A model generated the notes under the pieces. The model was given only the letters and a program-made list of their open reading frames with translations. It was not told the origin of the DNA and made no database searches. DNA of 64,000 nt from Pseudomonas sp. P8_229 (GTDB lineage Bacteria > Pseudomonadota > Gammaproteobacteria > Pseudomonadales > Pseudomonadaceae). The stretch is taken from the NCBI RefSeq assembly GCF_034008635.1, contig NZ_CP125378.1, positions 3,782,501-3,846,500 on the forward strand. The letters are read 5' to 3'. Each line of letters begins with the position of its first letter. Position 1 is the first letter of the stretch. Of this stretch, positions 1 to 11,427 are shown in pieces. A program made the position numbers and the translations under genes.

Positions 1-1657
<1,657 letters not shown>

Positions 1658-1803
1658 TATAACACCCAAGCAATTTGCGAACTCGAGAGAGGCCAGATTG
1701 CGGTGTGTGAAGACGAAATGAACCGAAAGTTCGAGAGAAACACACAAACTATCGCATACCCAATTTGCTGAAGCGTCGAAAGACGAGTCGGCACACCGAA
1801 TTT

Positions 1804-1919
1804 CTTGACGACCATAGAGCGTTGGAACCACCTGATCCCATCCCGAACTCAGCAGTGAAACGATGCATCGCCGATGGTAGTGTGGGGTTTCCCCATGTGA
1901 GAGTAGGTCATCGTCAAGA
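1804..1919 (+). rRNA. 5S ribosomal RNA
   Basis: The sequence carries the canonical Pseudomonas 5S features: the conserved GCGTTGGAACCACCTGATCC and CCGAACTCAGCAGTGAAACG blocks, and complementary ends (CTTGACGA near 1804 pairs with TCGTCAAG near 1912-1919). It directly follows the 23S gene, as expected for the distal end of an rrn operon. End positions are estimated to within 1-3 bases. Confidence 0.97.
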
Positions 1920-1930
1920 TTAAATTCCGA

Positions 1931-1966
1931 AACCCCAATTGCGAAAGCAATTGGGGTTTTGTTTTG
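1931..1966 (+). terminator. Rho-independent terminator of the rrn operon
   Basis: A 10-bp perfect stem (CCCCAATTGC / GCAATTGGGG, 1933-1942 and 1947-1956) with a GAAA loop is followed by TTTTGTTTT. It sits 12 bases after 5S and ends the rRNA transcript before recC. Confidence 0.93.
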
Positions 1967-2073
1967 CCCGCAGGAAAGTTCCTACGACATGCAGGTGCCC
2001 CTTCCGGCTGTCACAGTCAGCCGACAGTGCTAAGGTTCTGCCCTGGCTTTTGTACTTTTCCAAGGAAGCTTTT

Positions 2074-5000
2074 ATGCCGGACGCCTCGTCCCTCAACGCT
2101 GCATTCATGGTGGTCCAGAGCAATAGCCTGGACGAACTGCGCAGCCTGGTGGTCAGCATCATGCGGCGCTATCCATTGGCGCCCTTGGAGAATGAAATCG
2201 CTCTGGTGCAGAGCAACGGTATCGCCCAGTGGCTCAAGCTGGCCTTGGCTTCAGACCCTGAAGAGGACGACCTTGGTGGTTGCGGAATAGCCGCTGCCAT
2301 CGATGTGCAACTGCCCGGCAGTTTCATGTGGCAGCTCTACCGTATGGTGTTGGGCCGAGAAGAAATTCCAGCCACATCCCTGCTCGACAAAGCCCCGTTG
2401 ACCTGGCGACTGATGCGCCTGTTACCGCAGGTTATTGATCGTCCGCATTTCGAGCCGCTACAACGCTTCCTCACCCATGACACTGATTTGCGCAAGCGCT
2501 ACCAGTTGTCCGAGCGCCTGGCAGACCTCTTCGATCAGTATCAAGTGTATCGAGCCGACTGGCTTGAGGATTGGGCCGAAGGTCGGCACCAGCTACGCAA
2601 TGTCAGAGGCGAGGTGAAGCCACTGTCCCCTGTCAGTTGCTGGCAGGCTGAACTATGGCGTGCGCTGTTGGAAGATGTCGGTGAGCAAGGCATGGCGCAG
2701 AGCCGGGCCGGTGTTCACCAGCGATTTATCGAGCGTATAAATTCCCTTGAGCATGCACCGGCGGGGCTCCCCTCGCGGGTGATCGTGTTCGGCATATCTT
2801 CGTTGCCGGCCCAAGTGCTTGAGGCGCTGGCCGGACTCGCACGTTTCAGTCAGGTGCTGCTATGTGTGCACAACCCTTGTCGGCATCATTGGGCTGATAT
2901 CGTTGCCGACAAGGATCTGCTGCGGCATCAATACAAGCGCCAGAGTCGCAAGACCGGAATGCCGGTTGTACTCGATCCCGATGCGTTGCATCAACACGCC
3001 CACCCGCTGCTCGCCGCGTGGGGCAAGCAAGGCCGCGACTACATCAATCTGCTCGACAGTTATGACGACCCCAACAGCTATCGCGCTGCTTTTCGCGATG
3101 GGCGCATCGACCTGTTCAGCGAAAGTCAGCCACAGAATCTGCTCAATCAGCTCCAGGACGATATCCTCGAGTTGAGGCCACTCAACGAAACGCGTGAATT
3201 CTGGCCTGCCGTTGATCTCGAACACGACGATTCCATCCGCTTTCACATTGCCCACAGTGCTCAGCGCGAAGTGGAGATTCTTCACGATCAGTTACTAGCA
3301 CGCTTCAGTGCCAACCCGGATCTGCGTCCACGCGATGTGATCGTGATGGTGCCGGACATCGACAGCTATGCGCCGCACATCCGGGCGGTATTTGGTCAAC
3401 TCGATCGGAATGACCCACGTTTCATCCCATTCACCCTGGCCGACCAAGGTCAGCGCGGCCGGGACCCTTTGCTGATTGCAGTGGAGCACCTGCTCAAACT
3501 GCCGGACAGTCGTTTCCCGGTCAGTGAGATCCTCGACCTGCTCGACGTTCCCGCATTGCGCGCCCGTTTTGGCGTGCAAGAGCGTGATCTGCCAACGCTG
3601 CATCGCTGGATCGAAGGGGCGGGAGTGCGCTGGGGAATGAACGCCGAACAACGTGCCGGTCTGGGGCTGCCGGATGAGCTGGAGCAAAACAGCTGGCATT
3701 TCGGTCTGCGGCGAATGTTGCTGGGATACGCCGTCGGCAGCTCCAACGCCTGCGCGGGTATCGAGCCTTACGATGAAATCGGTGGTCTGGATGCTGCGTT
3801 GATCGGGCCTTTGGTTGCCTTGCTCGACGCATTGGAGTTGGCCCATCACGAGCTCACTCAGACCGCTCAACCCAAGGTGTGGGGGGGGCGTCTGCAAGTC
3901 CTGATGCAGCTGTTTTTCAAGGCCAGTAACGAGCATGACGATTATCTGCTGACGCAACTTGAAGAACTGCGTGAAACCTGGCTGCAGACCTGCGATTCCG
4001 TAGGGTTGGTAGATGAATTGCCGTTGACGGTGGTTCGTGAAGCCTGGCTCGCGGGACTGGATCAGGGGCGCCTGTCCCAGCGTTTTCTCGCCGGCGCGGT
4101 AAACTTTTGCACGCTGATGCCCATGCGGGCGATCCCGTTCAAGCTGGTCTGTTTGTTGGGGATGAACGATGGCGATTACCCCCGGGCGCAACCACCACTC
4201 GACTTCGACCTCATGGGCAGCGATTACCGGCCTGGAGACCGCTCGCGGCGTGAGGATGATCGCTATCTGTTGCTTGAGGCGCTGCTGTCTGCACGCGATC
4301 AGCTCTACATCAGCTGGGTCGGACGCAGCATTCGCGATAACAGTGAGCGGCCTGCGTCGGTACTGATCGGCCAGTTGCGCGACCACCTCGCCAGCGGCTG
4401 GCGGCTGCTCGAAGAGCAGCAGGATCTGTTGAGCGCCATGACTGAGGAGCATCCACTGCAACCGTTCAGCTCGCGCTATTTTCATGAGGGTGATCAGCTA
4501 TTCAGCTATGCCCGTGAATGGCAGGTTTTGCATCAGGCTCATGAGCCGCAACTCGAGGCGGAGCTACTGGCGCCGCATGTTCAGGAGGAGCCATTGAGCC
4601 TGGCCTTGCTGCAGGACTTCCTGCGTAATCCGGTCCGGCACTTTTTCACGCAACGACTCAAAGTGTATTTCGAGGCCGCTGAGGCCCCCTTGGCTGACGA
4701 AGAACCTTTCGTGCTGGACGCATTGCAGCGCTACACGCTGAGCGACAGTCTGCTCGAAGCTGCTCTCAGGCAACCGGACAATATCGATCGGGCGCTTGAA
4801 GATCAGGCCCGGCGTTTGCAAAACAGTGGCTTGCTGCCTATGGCCGGTTTCGGTGAATGCCTGCAACGAGAGTTGATCGAGCCGTTGCCCGACTTGCTGC
4901 AACGCTACCAACAATTACTGGCGTTGTGGCCAACGCCATTGACCAGTGCGATCCCGGTCAATCTTGAATTGCAGGGTGTACGTGTTGAAGGTTGGCTCTC

Positions 5001-5526
5001 CGGTTTGCATCAGCGTGAGGACGGTGGTGTGTTGTCGGTCACGACCATCCCCAACAGCATCGGCTCGATCAAAAGTCGAAAATGGCATCGGTTGACCAAG
5101 CCGTGGGTCAATCACCTGGTGGCTTGCGCCAGCGGGCTCACGCTGACCACCGCGTTGGTGGCGAGCGACGATACGCTGCTGCTGGAGCCGATGGAGCGAG
5201 ACAGAGCCGTGCGTTTCCTTGGTGATCTGCTGCTCGCCTGGCAGGCCGGTATGCGTCAGCCACTGCCGATTGCGGTAAAGACCGCTTTCGCCTGGCTTGC
5301 GCAGACTGACCCACTCAAGGCCGAGGCTGCGGCCCGCAAAGCCTATGAAGGCGACGGCCAGACCAGCGAAGGTGAGCGCCGTGAGAGCCCTGCGCTGTCC
5401 CGCCAATTTGCCGACTTTGATGCATTGATTGCCGACGAAACCTTCTCCGGTTGGTGCGACGCGTTGTATCGCCCTCTGTATGAAGCGCCATGGCGCTCAT
5501 TGACTAGCGAGGGGGCACGCGCATGA
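2074..5526 (+). CDS. recC: Exodeoxyribonuclease V subunit gamma RecC
   Basis: This 1150-residue protein is the RecC subunit of RecBCD, which processes double-strand breaks. RecC scans for Chi and splits the duplex ahead of RecB and RecD. The RecC N-terminal signature is visible (ALVQSNGIAQWLKL, about residues 40-55), as are the inactivated helicase-like core and the C-terminal nuclease-like fold typical of the family. Length fits the family (about 1120-1180). The reading frame stays open upstream to 1939, but that part overlaps the rrn terminator. ATG 2074 has an AAGGAAG ribosome site 5-11 bases before it and starts at the family's N terminus. It is the first gene of recC-recB-recD; its TGA overlaps the recB start as ATGA. 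The P. fluorescens-type order recC-recB-recD lacks the ptrA gene found in E. coli. Confidence 0.96.
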   Translation: MPDASSLNAAFMVVQSNSLDELRSLVVSIMRRYPLAPLENEIALVQSNGIAQWLKLALASDPEEDDLGGCGIAAAIDVQLPGSFMWQLYRMVLGREEIPATSLLDKAPLTWRLMRLLPQVIDRPHFEPLQRFLTHDTDLRKRYQLSERLADLFDQYQVYRADWLEDWAEGRHQLRNVRGEVKPLSPVSCWQAELWRALLEDVGEQGMAQSRAGVHQRFIERINSLEHAPAGLPSRVIVFGISSLPAQVLEALAGLARFSQVLLCVHNPCRHHWADIVADKDLLRHQYKRQSRKTGMPVVLDPDALHQHAHPLLAAWGKQGRDYINLLDSYDDPNSYRAAFRDGRIDLFSESQPQNLLNQLQDDILELRPLNETREFWPAVDLEHDDSIRFHIAHSAQREVEILHDQLLARFSANPDLRPRDVIVMVPDIDSYAPHIRAVFGQLDRNDPRFIPFTLADQGQRGRDPLLIAVEHLLKLPDSRFPVSEILDLLDVPALRARFGVQERDLPTLHRWIEGAGVRWGMNAEQRAGLGLPDELEQNSWHFGLRRMLLGYAVGSSNACAGIEPYDEIGGLDAALIGPLVALLDALELAHHELTQTAQPKVWGGRLQVLMQLFFKASNEHDDYLLTQLEELRETWLQTCDSVGLVDELPLTVVREAWLAGLDQGRLSQRFLAGAVNFCTLMPMRAIPFKLVCLLGMNDGDYPRAQPPLDFDLMGSDYRPGDRSRREDDRYLLLEALLSARDQLYISWVGRSIRDNSERPASVLIGQLRDHLASGWRLLEEQQDLLSAMTEEHPLQPFSSRYFHEGDQLFSYAREWQVLHQAHEPQLEAELLAPHVQEEPLSLALLQDFLRNPVRHFFTQRLKVYFEAAEAPLADEEPFVLDALQRYTLSDSLLEAALRQPDNIDRALEDQARRLQNSGLLPMAGFGECLQRELIEPLPDLLQRYQQLLALWPTPLTSAIPVNLELQGVRVEGWLSGLHQREDGGVLSVTTIPNSIGSIKSRKWHRLTKPWVNHLVACASGLTLTTALVASDDTLLLEPMERDRAVRFLGDLLLAWQAGMRQPLPIAVKTAFAWLAQTDPLKAEAAARKAYEGDGQTSEGERRESPALSRQFADFDALIADETFSGWCDALYRPLYEAPWRSLTSEGARA

Positions 5527-8500
5527 GCAGCAAGACACCTCTGGCCCTGGCATTCCCGCTGCACGGCAGTCAGCTCATCGAAGCCAGTGCCGGTACCGGC
5601 AAGACCTTTACCATCTCTGCTTTGTATCTGCGTCTGATCCTTGGGCACGGCGGTGAGTCGAACGGCTTTGGCCGCGAGCTGCTGCCCCCACAGATTCTCG
5701 TGGTGACCTTCACTGATGCAGCCACCAAAGAATTGCGCGAGCGAATCCGTACGCGGCTGGCCGAGGCCGCGCGGTTTTTCCGTGAAGAAACCCCTGCGCC
5801 GGATGGCTTGATCGCCGAACTGCGTGAGCAGTTTGACCCTTCACAATGGCCAGGCTGCGCCAATCGTCTGGACATCGCCGCGCAGTGGATGGATGAAGCG
5901 GCCGTCTCGACCATTCACAGTTGGTGCCAGCGCATGCTGCGCGAACACGCGTTCGACAGTGGCAGCCTGTTTACCCAGTCCCTGGAAACCGATCACAGCG
6001 ATCTGCTCGGCGAAGTGTTGCGCGATTACTGGCGACTGTTCTGTTACCCGATGCAGGGCGATGCGCTGAACTGGGTGCGTGGCAACTGGGGCGGGCCGGC
6101 CGCGTTGTTGCCACGGGTGCGCAGTTTGTTTGGCAGTGAGCGCGACAACGATGAAGGCAAAGCGCCCGCAGAGTTGATCGACGAGTGCCTGCAGGAACGG
6201 CGTGCCGCGTTGCTCGAACTGAAAACGCCTTGGCGTCAGTGGGCAGACGAGCTGCTGGTGATCTGTCATGAAGGCGTTGCGAGCAAAGCCGTCGACGGGC
6301 GCAAGATGCAGGCGCGCTACTTCGAGCCCTGGTTCGAGAAGCTCAAGGCCTGGGCCGAAGACGAGGCCATGGAGCAACTGGACATCGGCACCGGTTTCAC
6401 CCGACTGACCCCTGACGGGATGGCAGAAGCCTGGAAGGGCCAGGCACCGAGCCATCCGGGGCTGGACGCGATGTCGGGGCTCAAATCGAGCCTCGACGCA
6501 CTGCCGACTCCCGATGCCACTGTGCTGCAGCACGCGGCGAGATGGGTGGGCGGGCGTTTTGAAGAAGAGAAGCGTCGTCGTGCGGAAATGGGGTTCGACG
6601 ATATGCTGTTGCGCCTCGATGCGGCGTTGCAATCCGATAGCGGCGAGCGTCTGGCGGCGGTGATCCGTGAGCAATTTCCAGTGGCGTTGATCGATGAGTT
6701 TCAGGACACCGACCCGGTGCAATACCGGATCTTCGAGAGCATCTATCGCATCGAAGACAACAGCCCGGACACTGGCCTTTTCCTGATCGGCGACCCCAAA
6801 CAGGCGATTTACGCGTTCCGTGGCGCCGATATCTACACCTACCTGCGTGCGCGCCAGGCCACCATCGGCCGCCTGCATACGCTGGGCACCAACTTCCGCT
6901 CCAGCCATGGCATGGTGAACGCGGTCAACCATGTATTCGAACGCGCCGAGTCCCGCGAGCAGGGACGCGGTGCGTTTTTGTTTCGGGAAAAGAACGGTGA
7001 AAACCCGGTGCCCTTCCAGCCTGTCGAGTCGCAGGGGCGCAAAGAGCGGCTGCAGATCGCCGGCCAGGATGTCGCGGCACTCAACGTCTGGCACCTGTCG
7101 ACGGACCAGCCGTTGTCAGGCGCGGTCTATCGCCAGCAAATGGCGGCGGCCTGTGCCAGCGAAATCACTGCATTGCTCAATGGCGGGCAAACCGGCGCGG
7201 CGGGATTCGTCCAGGAAGCAGAAGCCTGCAAAGGCTTGCGGCCTTCGGATATCGCGATTTTGGTACGCGACGGCAAAGAGGCTCAAGCGGTACGCGCAGA
7301 GCTCGCCGCCCGTGGGGTGCGCAGCGTTTATCTGTCGGACAAGGACTCAGTCTTCGCTGCCCAGGAAGCGCATGATCTGCTGTCCTGGCTCAAGGCCTGT
7401 GCCGAGCCGGATGTCGAGCGTTCGCTGAAGGCCGCACTGGCCTGCATCACCCTGAATCTGCCGCTGGCTGAGCTGGAGCGATTGAATCAGGACGAATTGG
7501 TCTGGGAAGCCCGGGTCATGCAGTTCCGAGGTTATCGCGAACTGTGGCGCAAGCAAGGTGTGCTGCCGATGTTACGGCGCCTGCTGCACGACTTTCATTT
7601 GCCGCAGACCTTGATCGCCCGCAGTGATGGCGAGCGGGTCCTGACTAATCTTTTGCATTTGTCGGAATTGATGCAGCAGGCCGCAGCGGAACTTGATGGC
7701 GAGCAGGCGCTGATTCGCCATCTGGCGGAGTTGCTGGCGTTGTCCGGTCAGGCCGGTGAAGAGCAGATATTGCGTCTTGAGAGTGACGAACAACTGGTCA
7801 AGGTGGTGACCATCCACAAGTCAAAAGGCCTTGAGTATCCGTTGGTGTTCCTGCCCTTCATTTGCTCGGCAAAACCGGTGGATGGCAGCCGCTTGCCTTT
7901 GCATTACCACGATGCCGCAGGTAAGGCACAGGTGACATTGAAACCGACCGCCGAATTGATCGCCCTGGCGGACGATGAGCGTCTGGCCGAGGATTTGCGC
8001 CTGCTGTACGTCGCCCTGACTCGCGCGCAACATGCCTGCTGGCTGGGTGTCACGGACCTCAAGCGCGGCAATAACAACAGTTCGGTGCTCCACCTTTCGG
8101 CGCTTGGTTATCTGCTGGGGGGCGGTGAAACACTGGGTGAATCAACCGGCCTGAGCCGTTGGCTGCAAGATCTGCAACAGAATTGCTCTGCCATACACAT
8201 GGGGGAAATGCCGCAAGCTACCGACGCGACTTATCGCCCAGAGCGCAACGAAGCGATCCTCAGTGCCACGTTGGTGCCCAAGCGCAAGGCCAGCGAGAAC
8301 TGGTGGATTGCCTCCTACAGTGCCTTGCGCATCAGTGACGTGTTGAGTGTCGGCAGCGATGAAGCGCCGGACAGCCCGCAAGCGCAAAAGCTGTTTGATG
8401 ATGAGCGTCTCGACCCGGATGCGCCGCGAGAGATCGTCGCCGGCGGTGCTGATATCCATCGATTCCCCCGTGGTCCTAACCCGGGCACCTTTCTCCATGG

Positions 8501-9212
8501 TCTGCTGGAGTGGGCCGGAGACGAAGGTTTCGCCGTTCCCTTTGAGACGCTCAAGGATGCAATTGGCCGGCGCTGCAACCTGCGCGGCTGGGAGGGTTGG
8601 ATCACTACCCTGAGTGACTGGCTGCACCACTTGCTCAAGTCCCCGTTGCCAACAGGTGGTGGACAGCCTCCGGTGGTTCTCGAGCAACTGAAACAATACC
8701 GCGTCGAAATGGAGTTCTGGTTCGCCAGTCACAAAGTCGATGTTCTTAAACTCGATGAATGGGTGCGCCAGTACACCCACAACGGTGTGGCACGGGTGGC
8801 CGCCGAGCCCGTGCAACTCAACGGCATGTTCAAAGGCTTCATCGACCTGACCTTCGAACACGAGGGGCGCTACTACGTGGCCGACTACAAGTCCAACTGG
8901 CTAGGCGTCGATGATGCGGCCTATACCGAGCAAGCCATGGAGCGCTCGATCCTCGACAATCGTTACGACCTGCAATACGTGCTGTACCTGTTGGCGTTGC
9001 ATCGGCAACTGAAGGCGCGGCTGCCTGACTACGATTACGATCGGCATGTCGGCGGTGCCTTGTATGTATTCCTGCGGGGGACCCGGGCAGACAGTCGCGG
9101 CGTGTATTTCGCGCGTCCACCACGTGAGCTGATCGAGCGACTGGATCGCCTGTTCCAGGGCAAACCCGCGCCCAAGGCCGAACCCGCATGGGAACAGGGA
9201 GTCCTGCTATGA
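5523..9212 (+). CDS. recB: Exodeoxyribonuclease V subunit beta RecB (helicase-nuclease)
   Basis: RecB (1229 aa) is the 3'-5' SF1A helicase and the only nuclease of RecBCD, and it loads RecA after Chi. Walker A is GTGKT at residues 24-28. The Walker B/motif II block LIDEFQDTD, the GDPKQAIYAFRGAD motif III region, and motif V/VI sequences (VVTIHKSKGLEYP, LLYVALTRAQ) are all intact. The C-terminal nuclease domain has GTFLHGLLEW and the catalytic D1121-Y-K1123 (DYKSN), so the enzyme should be active for both unwinding and cutting. Its ATG overlaps the recC stop (ATGA), and its own TGA overlaps the recD ATG. This suggests translational coupling and equal stoichiometry of the heterotrimer. Confidence 0.97.
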   Translation: MSSKTPLALAFPLHGSQLIEASAGTGKTFTISALYLRLILGHGGESNGFGRELLPPQILVVTFTDAATKELRERIRTRLAEAARFFREETPAPDGLIAELREQFDPSQWPGCANRLDIAAQWMDEAAVSTIHSWCQRMLREHAFDSGSLFTQSLETDHSDLLGEVLRDYWRLFCYPMQGDALNWVRGNWGGPAALLPRVRSLFGSERDNDEGKAPAELIDECLQERRAALLELKTPWRQWADELLVICHEGVASKAVDGRKMQARYFEPWFEKLKAWAEDEAMEQLDIGTGFTRLTPDGMAEAWKGQAPSHPGLDAMSGLKSSLDALPTPDATVLQHAARWVGGRFEEEKRRRAEMGFDDMLLRLDAALQSDSGERLAAVIREQFPVALIDEFQDTDPVQYRIFESIYRIEDNSPDTGLFLIGDPKQAIYAFRGADIYTYLRARQATIGRLHTLGTNFRSSHGMVNAVNHVFERAESREQGRGAFLFREKNGENPVPFQPVESQGRKERLQIAGQDVAALNVWHLSTDQPLSGAVYRQQMAAACASEITALLNGGQTGAAGFVQEAEACKGLRPSDIAILVRDGKEAQAVRAELAARGVRSVYLSDKDSVFAAQEAHDLLSWLKACAEPDVERSLKAALACITLNLPLAELERLNQDELVWEARVMQFRGYRELWRKQGVLPMLRRLLHDFHLPQTLIARSDGERVLTNLLHLSELMQQAAAELDGEQALIRHLAELLALSGQAGEEQILRLESDEQLVKVVTIHKSKGLEYPLVFLPFICSAKPVDGSRLPLHYHDAAGKAQVTLKPTAELIALADDERLAEDLRLLYVALTRAQHACWLGVTDLKRGNNNSSVLHLSALGYLLGGGETLGESTGLSRWLQDLQQNCSAIHMGEMPQATDATYRPERNEAILSATLVPKRKASENWWIASYSALRISDVLSVGSDEAPDSPQAQKLFDDERLDPDAPREIVAGGADIHRFPRGPNPGTFLHGLLEWAGDEGFAVPFETLKDAIGRRCNLRGWEGWITTLSDWLHHLLKSPLPTGGGQPPVVLEQLKQYRVEMEFWFASHKVDVLKLDEWVRQYTHNGVARVAAEPVQLNGMFKGFIDLTFEHEGRYYVADYKSNWLGVDDAAYTEQAMERSILDNRYDLQYVLYLLALHRQLKARLPDYDYDRHVGGALYVFLRGTRADSRGVYFARPPRELIERLDRLFQGKPAPKAEPAWEQGVLL

Positions 9213-11308
9213 ACCGTACCTTCGCCGATCTGTCATCGGGTATCGACACCCCCTCGAGCCTGTCGCCGCTGACGAATGCCGCCGATCTACTGCTGTTACT
9301 CGACCGTTGGGTTGAGCGAGGCTGGCTTCGTTCGCTGGACAAGGCTTTCGTCAGCTTTCTGCACGAGCTTGCGCCAGAATCCGATCCACTGGTGTTGCTC
9401 GCAGCCGCACTGACCAGTCATCAACTGGGCCACGGGCATGTCTGCCTGGATCTGTTCGAAACCCTCAAGGCACCGGATTTCGCGCTGTCTCTGCCACCCG
9501 AAGGGGATGTGCAGGGCGGCGTCTTGCTGCTGCCGTCGCAGTTGCTTGAAGCGCTGGATGGTGCCCATTGGTGCAAGGCGTTGGCGAGCAGTTCTCTGGT
9601 TGCGCTGGCAGCGGACAGCAGCGACGCGGCGCAACAGCGACCGTTGGTGCTGTCCGGCAAGCGTCTGTACCTGCGGCGCTACTGGGCGTATGAGCGGCGT
9701 ATCGATGCGGCGTTACGCACACGTCTGGCTCAGGGTGAAGCGCCGCCAGATGACCTGCGCCAACGCCTCGATGAGTTGTTCGGCCCCGCCAAGCCAGGTG
9801 CAGTGATCGACTGGCAGAAACTCGCCTGTGCTCTTGCCACTCGTGGGGCCTTCAGCATCATCACGGGGGGCCCGGGGACCGGCAAAACCACCACGGTGGT
9901 GCGCCTGCTCGCGCTGCTCCAGGCACCGGCGGTGGAGGCCGGCCAGCCGTTGCGCATTCGCCTGGCGGCACCGACCGGCAAGGCTGCGGCGCGATTGACC
10001 GAGTCCATCAGCCAGCAAGTACAGTCGCTAAAGGTTGCCGAAGCCGTGCGCGAGAAAATCCCCTGCGATGTGACCACTGTGCATCGCCTGCTGGGCAGTC
10101 GTCCCGGGACCCGACACTTCCGTCACCATGCCGGCAACCGCTTGCCGCTGGATGTGCTGGTGGTCGATGAAGCCTCGATGATCGACCTGGAGATGATGGC
10201 CAACCTGCTCGACGCGTTGCCGCCGCATGCGCGTCTGGTGCTGCTCGGCGACAAGGATCAGCTCGCCTCGGTGGAGGCCGGGGCGGTGCTGGGTGATCTG
10301 TGCCGTGATGCCGAGGCCGGCTGGTACAACCCGCAGACCCGGCAGTGGCTGGAGTCGGTCAGCGGTGAGTCCTTGCAGGACAGTGGTTTGCGCGAAGACA
10401 GTGGCGGCTCCCATCCGCTGGCCCAGCAGCTGGTGATGCTGCGTCATTCCCGGCGCTTCGGTGAAGTCAGCGGCATTGGTCAGCTTGCGAGTCGGGTCAA
10501 TCAGCAGTTGCCGGATGAGGCGCGCCAGTTGCTGGCGGCCGGTCACTACGACGATGTATTTTCGCTGCCGCTCAAGGGTGAACACGATCATCAGCTCGAG
10601 CGGCTGCTGCTCGACGGCCATGGCGAAGGTCCCCAAGGTTATCGCCACTATTTGAACGTGATGCGCAACCAACGCCCGCCCACGGGCAGACCGCTGGAGC
10701 ATCCGGACTGGGTCAACTGGGCGCGGGATGTGTTGCAGGCGTTCGACACTTTCCAGTTGTTGTGCGCCGTGCGCAAGGGACCTTGGGGCGTTGAAGGTCT
10801 GAATCTGCGGATCACCGAAGCTCTGCTCAAGGCGCGCCTGATCGAGCATGACCAGCAATGGTACGAAGGGCGGCCGGTGTTGATGACCCGCAACGACTAC
10901 GGTCTGGGCCTGATGAATGGCGATATTGGCATCGCCCTCAAGTTGCCCGAGCGCGAAGGCCCGGACGTCGGTAAACCGGTGTTGCGCGTTGCCTTTCCGC
11001 GTAACGATGGTCAGGGCGGTGTGCGTTTCGTGCTGCCAAGCCGGCTCAACGACGTTGAAACGGTGTATGCAATGACGGTGCACAAATCCCAGGGCTCGGA
11101 GTTTGCCCACACCGCACTGATCCTGCCAGATGCTTTGAATCCGGTATTGACCAAGGAATTGATCTACACCGGTATTACCCGGGCCAAGCACTGGTTCACC
11201 TTGATTGAGCCCCGGGCCGGGGTGTTTGAAGAGGCGGTGCAGCGCAAGGTCAAGCGCCTGAGCGGACTGATGTTGGAACTGGAGGAGGACAGCCAGGCTC
11301 AGGGGTGA
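9209..11308 (+). CDS. recD: Exodeoxyribonuclease V subunit alpha RecD (5'-3' helicase)
   Basis: RecD (699 aa) is the fast SF1B 5'-3' helicase of RecBCD. Visible motifs are Walker A GGPGTGKTT (K226), motif Ia APTGKAAARL, motif II VVDEASMIDL, motif III LLGDKDQLASVEAG and motif V/VI TVHKSQGSEFAHT with the final YTGITRAK. The start at 9209 gives an ATGA overlap with recB and has a CAGGGAG ribosome site. An in-frame ATG 21 bases upstream lies inside recB and is less likely. The N-terminal domain (about residues 1-190) binds the RecC-RecB core. Gene length matches gammaproteobacterial RecD, and nothing looks truncated. Confidence 0.96.
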   Translation: MNRTFADLSSGIDTPSSLSPLTNAADLLLLLDRWVERGWLRSLDKAFVSFLHELAPESDPLVLLAAALTSHQLGHGHVCLDLFETLKAPDFALSLPPEGDVQGGVLLLPSQLLEALDGAHWCKALASSSLVALAADSSDAAQQRPLVLSGKRLYLRRYWAYERRIDAALRTRLAQGEAPPDDLRQRLDELFGPAKPGAVIDWQKLACALATRGAFSIITGGPGTGKTTTVVRLLALLQAPAVEAGQPLRIRLAAPTGKAAARLTESISQQVQSLKVAEAVREKIPCDVTTVHRLLGSRPGTRHFRHHAGNRLPLDVLVVDEASMIDLEMMANLLDALPPHARLVLLGDKDQLASVEAGAVLGDLCRDAEAGWYNPQTRQWLESVSGESLQDSGLREDSGGSHPLAQQLVMLRHSRRFGEVSGIGQLASRVNQQLPDEARQLLAAGHYDDVFSLPLKGEHDHQLERLLLDGHGEGPQGYRHYLNVMRNQRPPTGRPLEHPDWVNWARDVLQAFDTFQLLCAVRKGPWGVEGLNLRITEALLKARLIEHDQQWYEGRPVLMTRNDYGLGLMNGDIGIALKLPEREGPDVGKPVLRVAFPRNDGQGGVRFVLPSRLNDVETVYAMTVHKSQGSEFAHTALILPDALNPVLTKELIYTGITRAKHWFTLIEPRAGVFEEAVQRKVKRLSGLMLELEEDSQAQG

Positions 11309-11333
11309 AAGCACAGGCGTTTTGCGCCGATTA

Positions 11334-11349
11334 CTGACCGATCGGTCAG
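11334..11349. promoter_or_regulatory. 16-bp perfect palindrome, candidate TetR-type operator upstream of yfiRNB
   Basis: CTGACCGATCGGTCAG is fully self-complementary and lies in the 119-bp gap between recD and yfiR, 79 bases before the yfiR start. Core forms such as TGACCGATCGGTCA are common for TetR-family repressors. No T-run follows, so it is unlikely to be a terminator. No regulator gene of that family lies in the window, so the binding protein is unknown. Confidence 0.4.
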
Positions 11350-11427
11350 ATGGCGCTGTCTCGCTGGTGTTACTCCGCTGTGCTATCGTTGCGGCATCAT
11401 TTCGGTACGATCCAAGAGAATCCCTGC

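Noticed and set aside
1658..1803. tRNA gene in the 23S-5S spacer
   Set aside because: No cloverleaf or CCA-like end was seen. The spacer only holds processing stems.
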